From NCBI GenBank assembly GCA_013396525.1, contig VWYX01000255.1, forward strand, positions 372,001-436,000: a stretch of 64,000 nucleotides of DNA, in the 5' to 3' direction. Numbering within the stretch: the stretch's first letter is position 1; each line of letters starts with the position of its first letter. The stretch is from Chaetorhynchus papuensis. Its lineage: Eukaryota; Chordata; Aves; Passeriformes; Rhipiduridae. A program made the position numbers and the translations under genes. Below, one piece after another: positions 12,072-25,600 of the stretch. Under the pieces are notes generated by a model, which was not told the origin of the DNA, did no database searches, and worked only from the letters and a program-made list of their open reading frames with translations.

Positions 12072-14454
12072 CTAGGTGAATTTCAGCTGAAAATATATTA
12101 CATAGTTTTTGTGGTGAAAGAGGAAAACAATGCCAATTTATTTAGCTTGCAGATTATTATCCTTTCTAAGAATTAATGCAAGCATTGTTTATGAAACAAA
12201 CAAAACAGGAAAAAAGCTTATCTTCTGGAAATGGCAATAATGAGATATTTTCAAGGGGTTTTTTCGGTTAGCTGAAGTCACTTGGCTGAATGCACCATGA
12301 ATTGAAAAATCCTGCTGATTAACCTAAAATTTAATTAACTAAAGGAAAAAAAATATCATTTCACTCTTTCAAATATTTAACTTCCTCATTATGTGACTAA
12401 ATATTTTTTTTAAATACTATGGGGGTTTTTTTGAAACCCTCTTTTTGCATCTTGTGGAGCCTGGCTTTTAAAGTATTCAGTCCCCTAATTCAATCACACT
12501 GATTTCAATAGGATTTAAATCTCTAGGCAGTTCTAAAAACCCCACTAGGCACTTCTTCATCTTTAAGCACCTAACTACCTCTAAAAGTCTGGCCCTTGAT
12601 AATTTTAGAAAATGGTCCTTTCTATCATGCAGAGTTTCCTGCTAGCAAACTGGAAAAGTAATTAGCATATAGATGCATCCCTCAGACGGTAGACTGGGCT
12701 AAACTGGATTTTTCTACCTTTTAATAACCCTTGGAAAACAACAAGGAATTAATTGGTTTGGAAATTTGAACTGATGGAAAAAGTCAAGCTACAGAAAAGT
12801 TATTAACTATGCAACGCTGAGAGTCCTTAAAACCATCAGTTAATGAAACAAAGAAAAGAATACATTGAGTGAGAATTGATTTAGAAGTGAAGAAGACAGA
12901 AGAAAAAGGAATTGCACTATAATATGACGAAGAAAATATTTCTGTCTCGGAGACTGCAGTAGTCACTGCAGTAGCTGTAATAAAGTGAGAATAGTGGTCC
13001 AGGGAATATCTCTGAGATGAAAAGAGCCCCTTGGCTCTTCGGTTCTGTGATGCTCCAGCACATCCCCTGCTCAGGGCAGCCTCCCCAGGACTTACCAGAG
13101 CCCAGCCAGCACAATACCAGGTGCTCTGGCAAATGACAGTGAAAAGTCTCTCCTGGCACCTTCCCTGATCCTATCCAGCCATGCAACATCCCCCCCAGTG
13201 CCCATCCAGGCATTCAGGGATGCCAGCAAGCAAGGGGAGAAAAACTTTTCCACATGGGTGCAGGGTGCCCCAGAAGGGAGACAAGACATGTCTTTGAAAT
13301 CTGTGGATGAAAAATGCTGTGTAAGAAAGAAGATTTTTTTATTATTATATAATCCTCAAGGGCAGAATTTGAAATAGCTGCTAGGAAGTGTTGCCTATTC
13401 CCAGTTTACATGAGATATCTTTAATCATATTCTAGTCAGAGAAAGAAATGACTGCAAGAGGAATTATAAAACCTCATCCTCGCTTTCATCTTTGCTTTTC
13501 CACTCAGCCTCACATGAGAGAGAGAGGAATCTGCAGCCAGACTGATTCTTGACTGACCAGGATTGTTCTAACACAAGGGAATAATTATAAAAGACACATT
13601 TTTACTGCAAATACCCCCAGGTTATTTTTTTTATTTGAACAGAACCCTACTCTCACAGTGTAAAGTAAATATTTTTATGGTTGTGTGCAGGGGGAAAAAA
13701 AAATCTTTGTTTTGGCTTAGTGGTACTCATATTCTAATGAGGTAATTGAAAAAAACAGTAAGTAGGAAAAAGCTCTTAGTGGAAGTATGATATTTTAAGT
13801 GCTGGAGCACTTGAACTTCCATGTAAATAGAAGTGAATATAATACTGAATAAAGCATAATTCTTTATGCAAATGTAATTTTGGTTTGTTTCCCAGAGTTT
13901 CTACGGCTCTTGTGGAACTAAGCATGAGCCAAACTGAGAGTGCACCACTCCACAAAGTACAGCACGGGATGTGTGTGCCAGGATCACCTTAATGAACTCT
14001 ATTGCCATCACAAAGCCCAGGAAAATGTAGTCACATGGGTTTGCCCTTGAATCCCATCCATGTGTGTGAAATGGAATTTCCCTACTGCAAGGTGCAAGAG
14101 CTGGAGAGAAGAGAACAGAATGATATTGGGTTGAACGTCTACATTCTCCTGTCAGACCTGCATGAATGAAGAACAAAGCCTTTTACAGAGGTAAGAATTT
14201 TTGAGCTTTTACATCTGGACTAAGTCCGGTTTTAGCCCACTGGTGCCTGGAGGGTGTGAGCTGACCACTGTAGAGCTTTTACCACATCAGCCTCATCAGA
14301 AAAGGAACCTGTTTGTGCCCTTAGAGTTTGTTCCATGTTGTGAACTATGGTGTGGTAAGTCACTACAATAAGGATCTTCCTCTTAAAATTCCCAGATGCA
14401 GCTAAAATACTAATACAGACTTACCCCACCCATGGTCTGTGGGAAGCAATACAA
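12072..14454. other. Non-coding spacer
   Basis: AT-rich DNA with an old interspersed-repeat relic at 12480-12602 and no recognised gene. Overlapping minus-strand frames at 12917-13289 lie in a slightly GC-richer patch. Another octamer, ATGCAAAT, is at 13866-13873. A consensus-like donor (GAG/GTAAGA near 14190) has no convincing open exon upstream. Confidence 0.55.
12480..12602 (+). repeat. Decayed ancient sauropsid interspersed repeat
   Basis: It contains the recognisable parts CTGATTTCAATAGGATTTAA, then TAAGCACCTAACTACCT, then a CTGGCCCTT ending. From memory, the series 'gatttcaatgggatttaggcacctaa ... ctggccc' is scattered widely through turtle, crocodile and bird genomes. I cannot give the family name. 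Strand is given relative to that series. Confidence 0.5.
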
Positions 14455-14521
14455 TAAAGGAGTTGGATTTCAATGATCCTGGTGGGTCCCTTCCAGCTCA
14501 GGGTATTCCATGATTCTATGA
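14455..14521 (+). mobile_element. CR1 LINE 3'-end fragment, 5'-truncated
   Basis: GTTGGATTTCAATGATCC is followed by GGTGGGTCCCTTCCAGCTC and ends in CCATGATTCTATGA. This is the characteristic 3' end of avian/reptilian CR1, with its terminal ATTCTATG motif. CR1 copies are normally cut short at the 5' end, so a piece of about 65 bp without reverse-transcriptase sequence is typical. The left border is uncertain, perhaps near 14440. It is the only clear CR1 tail I found, and it supports an avian or other sauropsid source. Confidence 0.85.
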
Positions 14522-15180
14522 AATGTGAGCTACTGCTCTTGTGGAAATCTAATTTCCTGTATGGTAAGGTGGTACCTGATATATTCAGGCAGAGGGGCAC
14601 CAACTCCCAAATTTCTATGAGTTAAGAGAACCAGAAGGTGAATCCAAATGAGTTTGAAACTGATGAAAAGTATTTTCCAGAAAGGTCAGGTCCTTATTTA
14701 GTTTGCACTCATCTTCCAAATGGACAGAGATGTATTTCTGAAATCCTTAATGAACCCAGAGTGCTTGCTTGCTCTTCTCCAGTAGGAAAAAGCTAAAGGC
14801 AGCATTTCAGTAGCACCACAAAGCTTTTCTGTGCAAAGTCTCTCCTTGTGCCTACCTAAACTGAATAAATTTTTTCAATGTAAGCCAAAATACGATTGAC
14901 TTTCAATTACTTGAGAGAGAAAGAGAGAGATTTTGGCTTTTATTTCTGAAATAGTTTCTCCTGGCCTACATTTAAAAATGTAGTGGTTAATTTTGAGTGC
15001 TGCTGAAAAGAATGGTTGCATAAATTCTGTCCTTATGAAAGCTGCCAAATTAAACATCTTTGCTTATCAACTAAAGAAAAAACAGTTGGGATGATAAAAA
15101 GAGACATTATAGGGAGATCCATTGGATTCCTGTGTATCCTAACGGTTGTGACACTTCCCTTTCTGCCCCATTAAAAGAAG
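14522..15180. other. Non-coding spacer
   Basis: No gene is visible. The stretch holds a short GA-rich tract at 14913-14930. The one minus-strand frame at 14875-15057 is unrecognised. Confidence 0.55.
14913..14930. repeat. Short GA-repeat tract
   Basis: GAGAGAGA, AA, GAGAGAGA: 18 bp of imperfect GA dinucleotide repeat. Confidence 0.85.
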
Positions 15181-15280
15181 GCCCCAACCCAGTGAAGCAC
15201 TTGAGGCTGAATAGTGCCTTGGATGTCACTGGCACTGCTCACAGCGTGTAAAACTTGGCACACACTTGTGCTTTTTTGGC
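15181..15280. repeat. Decayed palindromic sauropsid repeat
   Basis: It starts GCCCCAACCCAGTGAAGCAC and ends CACTTGTGCTTTTTTGGC. GAAGCACTT near the left edge mirrors a GTGCTTT near the right edge. This matches my memory of a common sauropsid element with inverted halves ('gccccaatccagcaaagcactt ... aagtgctttgctgg'), probably a non-autonomous DNA element. Internal divergence is high. The family name is not assigned. Confidence 0.5.
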
Positions 15281-18200
15281 TTAGAGCCAAGCTGAGTAAT
15301 ATGAACATAACACTGTATTTGAATTCACTATATCCAGTTCTCAGTTCTGTATTGATCTGGATTTTGAAGCCTTCACTGAAGTAACTTTTAAGTTTCTTTT
15401 TTTTCATAAACACAAAATGAATTTGATATAGTTGCCTCTTTCACTCAGAGATTTGAAAATACTTTAAAAATATGAATGTATTGATCTTTCACTATAGGAA
15501 GAGAAAGTAGTAGCAACTCATAAAACAGATGAGGAATATGAAAGTAGATGAGTGGAGAAAAAAAAATCTAACAACAAGAGAATGGAATTGGAAAATGCAT
15601 TTGTCTTGATTGTATTCCCATCTGCTTTGGGTTCAGTTTCATTAGCTTTCTTGGAAGGAAGCTTCTGTCAGGAAAGTTTATGAAAACACTGTTTTAGTAG
15701 ACATTCAGAATAGTTGCAGAAATTTTATTTTGACTTTGTAATCTGGCTTCCTTTTCATGAACTTCTTTCTTTACATATGAACACACATATTCTTTACATT
15801 CCTCTTTACATACACAAATATCTTGAGTTACTTGTGTTGCTTAGCCAGATTAAAATCTTCTAAACAAAACACTGAGCATATACTGGTTACTGAAATCTCT
15901 CACAGAAATAAATTCAAATACATTGTAATCTTTTCTTACCGAGCACAGAAAAGTATAGAGAGGCCAAGGGCTGTATGCGTATGGCTCATTTTTTATTTAT
16001 TATCTTTATTGCTACTGAATTTTGCATTTAGAGAAGGAAATGAGGGAAGCATAAGAAAAAAATCCTCAATAAGGATTAGTGCAGGATAGATAGGTTTTTT
16101 TGGTCATGAATAATATAAAGGGATGACTTTTTTTTTAACAGCAGAAAATGATTGAAATATCATTTGTACATATGCTAACTTGTGGAACTTAGTGCATATG
16201 GGCAACATTAGAATAACATAAGAGTGACTGCAAGACTCACTGGTTGTGTGGAGAAAGAAAAGCTGCAGCCACTTGAAATAGGAAGACAGTACATAAGAAG
16301 AAGAACAATGGTGCTCACCACTAAGCATTGGGCTTTGGAAGAAGCTTCTCTCATAAGCAAGTTATTGCATAATTCTCTGTTATGGGAGTTTCACACCTTC
16401 CTCTGAAACATCTGCTGCTAGAATGCAATAAAACACTAAATGAATTTCTGACCTGATGTGGCATGACAATCAATAAAATTCTTTTATTAGCTAGCTCTAG
16501 TTTTAAGAACTTGTCGTAGTAACAGCACACAGCTTTGCAGAATGCTAACTTGTGATCAAACATTCAATTTATTTTGAAAACTAAATCTTTCCTGCCTTAT
16601 TGCACATTTCCTCAAGTCTGGGGAGATTAGCCCAGCATGCCTCACCATCTACCACTAGAGAAAACAGGCTCTTTGGGTCAGTTGTTTAACACCTAATGGA
16701 TGCTAGGTAGGAAATCTGTAGTTGTACAAAGCAGTTGAGATGCAGCCAAAATCGCTTTAGAGCAAGTAGCCAGCCTTTGGTTCATATACAAGGTCTTCAG
16801 CCATGCCTCCTTCTCCTAAACAATGTTCCACTCAGTGTTCTTTCTGCCACCCTACAGTCTCACAGTCCCTTCTGGTTTTAGATATCAAAATACAGTAATT
16901 CCTAAAGTTCTGATATTCCAGTAAATCCAGTGTGGGAATGCAGTGCTCATCAGGTCACAAAAGCAAAAGCTGCTACCCCTGCATCAGGCATGCACCTGAT
17001 AGATGCCAGGTGATGCCTGAATTCTTGGCACAGGACACTGTGCAGAAGGTTTGCAGCTCCTTGAGGGGCTTTGTGCCCCCACCCAACCAGAAACACTGGA
17101 ACTGTGCTGGTGTGGCCGGGCTCAGCGGAGGTTGATGCTGCTGGAGAAAAGGTCAGGGCGTCCTGCAATGACCTTGTGGGTCTGTGGGGCAGTTCACAGT
17201 GGGAACTTCAGGACTCTTTCACAGGCACAGCACCACAGCAAGGATAAAGTCAAGCAAATGCTACCCCACTGTCTCAGGGAGATGAAAATTAAATCCCTCC
17301 TGAGTGCTTGGAGATGCCTAACTCTGAAATGACACCTCTGGTGAAAAATCCTGAGAGGGCCAACACTGGGAACCCTCCCCACACTCCTTCCAGACGAAGC
17401 CATGCTGTAAGCGATGCATTTCGATACTGTGGCTTGCATTTCTCAGAGCAGCGTGAATGATTTTTTTCCAAAGAGTGCAGCAAGGTGTTAATATGATATC
17501 TCTGTGGGTTTGCTTTACAAACATGTCTTCAGGCACACCAAGAGTGTTGAATCAAATGTAAATGTCTATATGAGTAAAGGAAATACGCTTATGCATCAGG
17601 AGGGTTTATTTCGTGCTGGGTAGCACAAAAAATCAACAGGATTTTAACAGCCATATTTTCATGGGAATGGACTGTAGCCAGTCTGAAAAAATTCCAGGAA
17701 TCCCAAACTTCATGCACCACCTCTGAAGTCATCTTCATATATAACAATATTTAATTTGTCATTAATTAGTAAATTGCTGTGTGAAAGGCAGCAAACTATT
17801 TTGGCTGAATTGACCAGCACAAAGAATATTCTTCTGGAAATGAGCTGAAATTCATACTGCTGGCAATTTCCATGAAAATAGAATTGCCTTTTGTAGCTTT
17901 TTTTTTTTTTTTAAATAAGAATAAAATTATGCCAAAAGACAGCAAATGAAAGAGGTGAAAAATCCTACCTAAAAGATATAGGCAAGAAAATCCCAACTTG
18001 TGTGTCTGTCCCAGCAAGCTAAAAAGACATTTCTTTTAAGGAACTCTTTGAAACTTGAATTTATTTGGGACTATTTAGAAGATACTACTAAGTGTAAATC
18101 CATTCTCATTGCATCTCCTGGAAGTCAGGGCAGATTTTGTTGTATGAAATCTTTTCCTCTTTGAAAGTCAATGACTGAGGAGAGGAGCAGTGGGGAGGGG

Positions 18201-21020
18201 GAGACTTGGCAGACTGCCACCATCCTCTTTCATTATTTCATATGTTACACGTCCTATCTAAATCTGCATTTGCTTGGTTCACCGCCCTGTATGTTGATGC
18301 AGGAATGATTGTTATTTTATAGTTATAAATAATATATGTGCATTCAGAGACATTTCAAATATTTAGCTTTCTTGAATTCTCACTTTTGCATACTTTCCCC
18401 TCCCTATATTCACCCCCTGCCTTCATGTCTGCTACCCAGTCAAAATAAAAGTCTCCCCCATCTCTATCTCCCATTGTTTTTTCCATGGTTGATTGAATGG
18501 TGTGCTAGGTTCAGTGAACTTGGTCTTGGCTACTGCTCCACCCGGAAACAACCTTCTCTTCTATACCAATTATCATATGAAAGCTACTAATGTTGTTTTA
18601 CTGCAGCTCTGCTTCATGTTTCAGAATTGAAAGTGGCATCGTGCAGCCCACATTTGCCCAGTTGCAGGGAATAACCCTTCTCCCTTCCTTCCTTTTGCCT
18701 TCTGTTTCAGTGTAAAATATTGTCTCCTTCCTTTTATTTGCTAGATCAGTGTCTTCAATAAATAATTGCTACTTCAGATACGAAAACAATTTCAAGCTGG
18801 GATTCTGGTGCTGTTAGAAATATTATTGGATCATGTGGGACTTATCCTCTGAGGATGAACTGGTTACTGCAGACAATGGAGGGAGCTGCTCTCTTGGAAC
18901 TTTAGAATGATGGAAGTCTCTTCAAACAGAGTTTCAAACAGAAAATTTAAATTTCAGCACAGCACAACAGTACAGGAGAGAGTGCAATGTGGTATAAATT
19001 TTAAATGTTGTTGACTGATGTCACTAACTAATGGTCTGCCCTCAAACCTGGTTATGTATAAACGTGAAATATCTTTATACATTGAATATATGCATGAACA
19101 CATATGAATACGCTGTTGGTGTTTTAAGAGGTTATTATCAAGAGAAATTAATTTGTCCTTTACAATAATGTCTGAGTGTCAAGAAAGATTCTTTATTGTC
19201 CTTACAAGTCTAATAGCCACACAGCACAGGTACAAAATCTCACTCTGTGCCACCACTAAATGCAATTTGAATGCGTGTTAAATAATAAACCGATTTTCTG
19301 ATGTTGAAACAATAGCTTCACAAGAAGAGGCATAATTTAAGTTATGAAAAGCATTTGCCCAGGTCTTTTTCTTGGATTTAGTCAAAAGATACAATATATC
19401 TTAAAACTTTCAGTGTTCTTATTTTTTATCAAATTTATTCCAAAAAAGTCTTCACAATGTTAACAGCTGGTATTACAAATCTCAGTAGCAGGAAATGCAA
19501 CATGACTGCCTTTACTGAGGGTGTGGGGGAGATGACACTTCACTTTCAAAAGGAAATACCAGGTTTTCACTATTTCTATGTTTGTTGTCCCCACAAGAAT
19601 GGACCCAAGTGCTTTGAAAGGATTATAAATATGGTTGCAGTTTGGCACTGGAGCTGGTTGTAGCTGCTCCGTGTTTGTGTCCCTGCTCGTGTGTGGAATT
19701 TGGCCAATTCAAACTCTGAGTTGGTCACAAGCAGCCAAATGGCTTTCAGTTTTCTTTTGTTGTAGCTGCATTCCCTACTGGGCAAAAAACCTTTCAGGCT
19801 TTATTTCAAGGTACAATATGCTCCTCTGAGAAGATACATCATTAAAATGCAGTGTCTGCTCGTGAAAATTCCAGCTTTGCAAAGTTACGCTCATTTGGAT
19901 TCCAAGAAATAACTGTTCTATCCGTCCAGGTCTTGGCTAAGCAGGACACGTGCTAATTTTCTTTTAACTTTGCAGTTCTAATGCTCTTAAGGAAATCTGT
20001 GTTTAAGACAAAAGTGGAATCTGTTTCACCGTGAAGGAGTCAAAGTGTCTGGTGTGGTTAATCTGGAAAGCAGTTCTTCACCAGCATTCAGAGTGGAGTG
20101 ATTAGGTGTGAGAGCCCATCCAGTATTTGGGTTTGTGCATCATCACAGCTTATTTTAAATACTAGGAGACAGCTGGAATAGGCAAACCATCTATTGTTTA
20201 CCACAGAACTGCATCTTTTACTGCTTGACTGCCTAAAGACCTGAGGTGTGATAGGCTCACTCATGAGAGGGGTGGGCCCTCCTCCATCGCCAGCTGAGTG
20301 CTGTCCATTCCTACTGGGGTCAGGCAGAGCTGAGGTTACAAAGCCAAACAAGTTCCTAAGACAGCAAACAAAAGTGCCAGACTATCCTGAGGGCCTGATG
20401 GAGCCCAAAGGCCAGTATGAACTGCAGGTTTGTGTAAGCAGAGGCCTCTCCTGTTTTCCAAATCTTTAATATTGTGCTCTTTGCCAGGTTATCTGAGTGT
20501 TCATCTTTCTGTTACATCCTAGGTTGATGTAGTTACCAAAGAAAATGTATATTATCACTTGGAATGAAATATATGTTCACATACAGGATGAATGCATGGA
20601 GTGAAATATGAGTGTGTGTTCGTAGCACATAACTGAAACAAACCAGCTAAAGGAATGTTTTTGAGACATTTGAGAGTGTTAATATTGATTACTAAATAGA
20701 TTAAGAGACAGCTACAAGAGGTTTTGTCAGGAGATCAAACTTTACCTGTGTGACAGTGTTAATAGTACGAGACATGAACATTTATCAACAAAACAGTTTC
20801 AGCTGCTTGGCAAAAAGCATTGCATCTCTGAAGTGTTTTGTCATACAGCTTCTCCCACCTAACAAATCATGGTGCTGTACACTTAAACTTGCTCATGTCA
20901 AGGAGAAGAATGTTTCCAGCAGGAGGCTGTAACAGTAAAGTTCTTGATTAAGGAATTCTTCAAAGGTATTTTTTATTTAGAGTGCATAATTATCACAGTG
21001 TTGATAGAAAGGTGGCAACA
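15281..21020. other. Non-coding spacer
   Basis: No supported gene lies in this 5.7-kb stretch. It has a T run at 17898-17912, a C/T-rich area at about 18390-18480, and GC-richer patches at 16930-17180 and 20240-20340. In those patches overlapping open frames on both strands reflect few stop codons rather than coding. No repeats were identified with confidence. Confidence 0.55.
17898..17912. repeat. Poly-T run
   Basis: A 15-base T homopolymer. No retrogene body is recognisable next to it. Confidence 0.9.
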
Positions 21021-21200
21021 AGAATGTTAGAACCAGCTGGGTTGGATCTGTGGTCCATCTGGCCCTTCTTGTCTCATGCAGTAAATGACTGTACTAGACT
21101 TTACATGGGAATATAAAACTTCAGCATAGGAGATTTCTTCTCATATATTTTCTTCCAACTATACATGTTCAGTAGCTTCTCCAGGAGAGGTATGAATTCG
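21021..21200. mobile_element. Ancient LINE-like (probably CR1-group) relic
   Basis: GGTTGGATCTGTGGTCCATC followed by TGGCCC, a TTGTCTC segment, and about 120 bp later GTAGCTTCTCCAGGAGAGG. This parallels the series 'gggtcagaccaatggtccatctagccc ... cctgtct ... cagcttctgg' that is repeated thousands of times in turtle and crocodile genomes. I link it to a LINE from memory only, so family and orientation remain open. Confidence 0.5.
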
Positions 21201-24200
21201 AGAAGAAAATCACTGTCTATGCAAAAAAAAAAAAAGCCCATAAGGCTGATAATACTGACATATGCAGAGCAGCCATTCCATGGTTCAGATGTATGCCAGG
21301 ATCACTGATGGACATCTTTAGGTTTGATTAATGTGAGGATTAATTGAAGCTTTTCTCCTAACCTTCTGTCTCAGTCCACACTCCACTTTCCAGTCCATGT
21401 TGTAACATCTGTGTCCATAACAAACAAGTCTTCCTTTTCCAGAAAACTTGTTGACGTCTCTCAATGGAGACTCCGGTGAAAGAAACCAAGATTCAACATT
21501 TGCAAAATAATTTTTTTACATGGTCAGGATCTGACAAGATTTTAGAGCCAATAATAAATATAAGTGACCCAGAATATAATTTACCTTGGAATATGCAGTA
21601 CTGTTTAATGATAGTGTCTTATTGACAAATTTCATTATTTGGGAGATTCTCAAGGCGGGTGACACTTGGGGAATATTACAAAGAACTCCCTATCTCCCTG
21701 ACATTACCCCAAACAAAAAGAACTGGAGGAACAGCGTTGGATTTTGAACTATCAAAATTGTTATCCCTTTAATATGAAATTTTTGTTGTCATAAAATATT
21801 CAGCATTTTCTTGTTATTCTAACATTGTAAAAACATTATTTTTGGAACATTTTGATAAAATACTCATATTTCATCTCTCTGCCCAAAATTTGATTTTAAA
21901 AACTTTTGAAATATTTTTGTTTTCTGCAAGGTGAATATCCTACATTTGAGCAATCCTATTCTGTACATATTACTTTAAATTTTAACTGATCTGTAGCCTA
22001 CTGAAAATTAATGCCAGGTCCATTGGTTATATAATAAATGCCAACAGCTGTCAAAAGCAGAGTGAAGCAAAAGGGAGGAAAAAAAGACAGCAATTGTCTT
22101 ATAACACTGCTTCATGGTAATTCAAGAAACATTCTGTGAATTCCACCTCAGTGGGGTATGAAATAAAACCCACATTATGATGGATTGGGAAAACCTGGGG
22201 TGGCCCAAGGATGGCCCAAGGATCTCTAGGATGATTTCTTCTTCTTTACTTTTATTTTGTGATAGCTTCCCTAATTCTAACAAGAGTAGAAAAAAAAAAT
22301 TTGAAACAGGAAAATGTATGAACATGGTAAAGAAAAAAAAGAAGGGGAAAAAAATCTTTTGCAATATCAGATAATCTTGAAATACAATAATATATCTTGC
22401 AAACCTGTGAGATCTATAGCAGGCTTATAACTGATCAATTTTCCACCCAGGTTTACAAGAAGAATAAAGACCAGTGTAGTTCATAAATCAACATTTCTTA
22501 AGGTACTTGTATGTTTTCTCTCTCCTGAAGGTGATTTTAAAAGTAAGCTATAAACATCAACCCATTCAATAAAACCAAGGCATACTAGCAAAAGGGTATT
22601 TGTGGGGCCATGTATATATAAAGAGATAATATTTTTGTACTGTACACCCAGTAACCATAATTAGGTTTTGTATTTCATTATATAATAAGTGGCTGTTGAT
22701 GACTGTAAAAGCAGCAAAGTATTTTGATCCCCTGTTTTTTGGCAATCTCATTGACAGTTCTATTTTTATAGAGGCATGAACACACCCAAACCTTAGCTTT
22801 GCTTTTCTGTTTTGAACTGGCCACCATGGAGAATTTTCTCTGACTTTACACTGAAGTGAAACTGTTGGAGGGACACAGATATCTGTGAGGATTCCACGAG
22901 CAGCACCAGTGACTGTGGAGGACCTGGTATTTCTAACCAAGGTGTTACAAGTCCCTGGACCAAATCAATGGTCTGTTTTCTCTTTGGGAGGATTGCAAAC
23001 ACACAGCAAGGTGTATTCCCCAACATCTTCCCAGTCTTTTTAACAGGGCTGCCAGGAGAATTGGAAGACTCTATGTTTTTCCTGAGGCAATGTGAAACAA
23101 AGCTCTGTAACTGCTCTATCTGAGGCACCCAAAGGTTTGCAGCCATCCCAAGTTCACCCTTTTCACCTCTCACCTTACAGGAGACTGGGATAATATATGT
23201 CAGTTTTAGCCCACCCTGCTGCCAGGTGGGCCTCTCTGGGATTCAAAGTTTGGAAAATCCACCATCCTTGGGCTGGGGTGAAAGGGAGACTGCAACACCT
23301 GTCTGTACAGTTACTGCACACAGCTCTTTGCTGAAGGCCAGTGCTGAAGCTCCTGGTTTGCAGTAGCTGTAGCAGTGTCTGGTTTCACAGCAAGTCAGAA
23401 ATTCCTGCCTGAAGGCCTCAAGGCTCACTACCCAGCTTAGCTGGGGATCTAAAGCAGCAGGAGTTTGGTTTGCCATCATTCAGCAAGGCAGAGACATGTG
23501 CAAACCCGTATCTATAACCAGTTCTTTGTTTAATCCACTTGCTCATATTGCCTCTTCCCTTTGGCTGGGCATTTTTGTTCCCTTCATTGTACAGAAATGT
23601 TAACAGGTGGAGAGACACCAGCCAGTCATGGTCATCTGTCTGCTGCACGTACAAAGAAGTTTTTTGAAAAAAATTTAAGTAAAATGGACTTGTAAGATTG
23701 GGTTTCATACTGCTGTGTGTAAATTTTAGGTTCCAGGCCCTACGATATGCTTTTGAATCTCCTTATTTGTCTTTTCTGGTTTTATTTAGACACCTAAGTA
23801 ACACCTGAGCTTAATTTTTTCTTGGTAGTGCCCTACCAGGAGCAGCATTCGGTCACCCGGAGCCTGTTTCTCTCCTCCTTTCTTATAATCCTACTTTCCC
23901 TGGGGGTATTTTTGGCAATGTAAAAATTCCTCTGAACCTCTGTTCAGGTAATTTCCTAAGATCCCTGAGTTCCCTGGAGACCCCCTCCCATTCATACTCC
24001 ATAGGCTCTGAGCCCCTAGCTCCATTATACACCTCAAATTGAAAGAAAGAAAAAAAGTTACTCTCCAGCTTGCTTACAGTCTGCCATGAACACTCAGATG
24101 TGCTCTTACCCTCCAGCAGAAATGGCCAGATCACTCATATTTTTGTGATGGTCTGGATGCCCCATATCATCCTCACAGAGAGTGCTGGAAGGCACGAGGA

Positions 24201-25549
24201 GTTTCCAGGGCTTTAAGGAGGACAAACCTCAAGATTCCTCAGCTGCTCACAGCCTGGACTGGTTGCCCTCTAGGTTGCCCCTGAAGTTTGAAGAGGAAAT
24301 TGTGTTTTCACAGGAGAAGAAAATATACCTGACAGTTTTGAATACTGAAAGATAGCTGTGGATGAGCAGTGCAGCTAAGGTGGCTTTTTAAAGTTGCTTT
24401 GCAACATTGACAGCCAGTCAGTGTAGTTATTTAATCCAAGCACTTTTACAGTTAGAATATATTGCCAGAAAAAGGAAATCATCTTTTGAGGTGCATTATC
24501 TCCTTTCAAGACTGTCCTGGGGACACTTACTCATTATCCTGGAAGAAAACAAATGAAAGATTTCTTTTAAAAAAATATTGTTCAATCCATTTAGAATCCC
24601 TGGAGCTGAGTATTTTACATTTTTGTGGCTTGATAAAATAAAACCAGCAATTAGTTTACATGTATTTATCATTTATGGTTCTCTCCTTCTTTTTGCAGCT
24701 CATTCTGAATACTATAATCCTGACAGATTAACTTTCCTACTAAAATTATTATTATTTCCTGGAACTGTGAATGAAATTGGAAAACATGTTCGCTGTGACT
24801 GATGGAGGGAAATCCCATTCTGCTAGATAGTACTTTAAGCTGATTCCCTCACAACAGCAAAAAACCCAAGCAAGGAGACGCTTGCACCTTTCCCTTCTGG
24901 CTCTGGTGGGTGGTGGCAATAGGATTGCAAACGTAACATTTTCCTCCAGGACTTGCCCATTGCTCTTCCTGCTTGGCTTTATGCTGAATTTCAGGGGGGA
25001 AAGGGAAAGAGCCCACCTGTGCCAGGTAAGCAGTGGCTGTGGAGCCCTGCAGCTCCCACGTGAAGCAGGCCGGAGGGATGCTGCTGAACAGAGAGCTGGC
25101 TGCCCGTGCTCACGGCTGGGGATGCACTGTGGGATGTGGGAGCCTCTGTACAGCCTGTGGGTCTGAGCTTGGAAAACTTCAGCCTCTCTCCTACAGTAAA
25201 ACTGCAGTTGATGCAGGGCCAGGGTACAGACGCTGCTTGAGCCGATAGCTCTGGGCCTTTCTGAATAGGAAAATTTGCATTCCCTTCTTGGAAAGTACAA
25301 TTACTAACTTTTCCAATGAATATGCCTGGGCTATTTTCATTTTGTAATTGCCATCCTTACAAATTTACTATTTGCCATTTCATTTTCACGAGCAAGTTTG
25401 AGCATAAAACATCCAAAGCCTTTGTAGCTTGCTTTACAGAGGATTATTTCAGGCCTAGATGCAATGTTTGGGATCTGCAGTGAGAGATATGGCTTTCAAG
25501 AGGCATCCCGACACTGGCTTGGCATTCATGTCCCACCTGCTGAATGCCA
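21201..25549. other. Non-coding spacer
   Basis: AT-rich DNA to about 22700, then mixed composition. It has an A run (21223-21235), an 11-bp tandem duplication at 22201-22222, and A-rich DNA at 22290-22360. The longest frame in the window (24752-25300, minus, 182 codons) and the overlapping minus frames at 22566-23173 show no known domain. A strong-looking acceptor (CTTCTTTTTGCAG, ending about 24699) is followed by only 34 open codons. Confidence 0.55.
22201..22222. repeat. 11-bp tandem duplication
   Basis: TGGCCCAAGGA occurs twice head to tail. A two-copy array of this size is usually a local replication-slippage product. Confidence 0.95.
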
Positions 25550-25600
25550 GTGGGATCCTGTCCATTGCTTTCACAGGCTTTGGATCCCACCCAGAGCATT
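25550..25600 (+). repeat. Decayed palindromic sauropsid repeat, half element
   Basis: GATCCTGTCCATTGCTTTCA leads into CAGGCTTTGGATCCCA. Compare the widespread sauropsid motif 'cattgacttcaatgggctttggatca', which I recall from turtle and bird non-coding DNA. Only one arm is clear here. Confidence 0.45.

Noticed and set aside
13866..13873. Isolated octamer ATGCAAAT (also near 62874 in reverse)
   Set aside because: Single octamers are expected by chance in a 64-kb AT-rich window, and no neighbouring cluster was seen.
13895..14190. Possible exon ending at GAG/GTAAGA
   Set aside because: A TAA occurs soon after the acceptor in one frame and other frames are interrupted. Nothing supports it beyond a consensus donor.
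22566..23173. Two overlapping minus-strand frames (124 and 126 codons)
   Set aside because: They are in different frames over shared sequence, with no domain, no clear splice pairing and no signs of a pseudogene.
24700..25025. Possible exon between a strong acceptor (TTTTTGCAG) and a CAG/GTAAGC donor
   Set aside because: The frame entering from the acceptor stops after 34 codons, so a coding exon of that length is not supported.
24752..25300. Longest open frame (182 codons, minus)
   Set aside because: No recognisable domain, in a GC-richer patch with open plus-strand frames over the same bases. The length is within chance for 64 kb in six frames.
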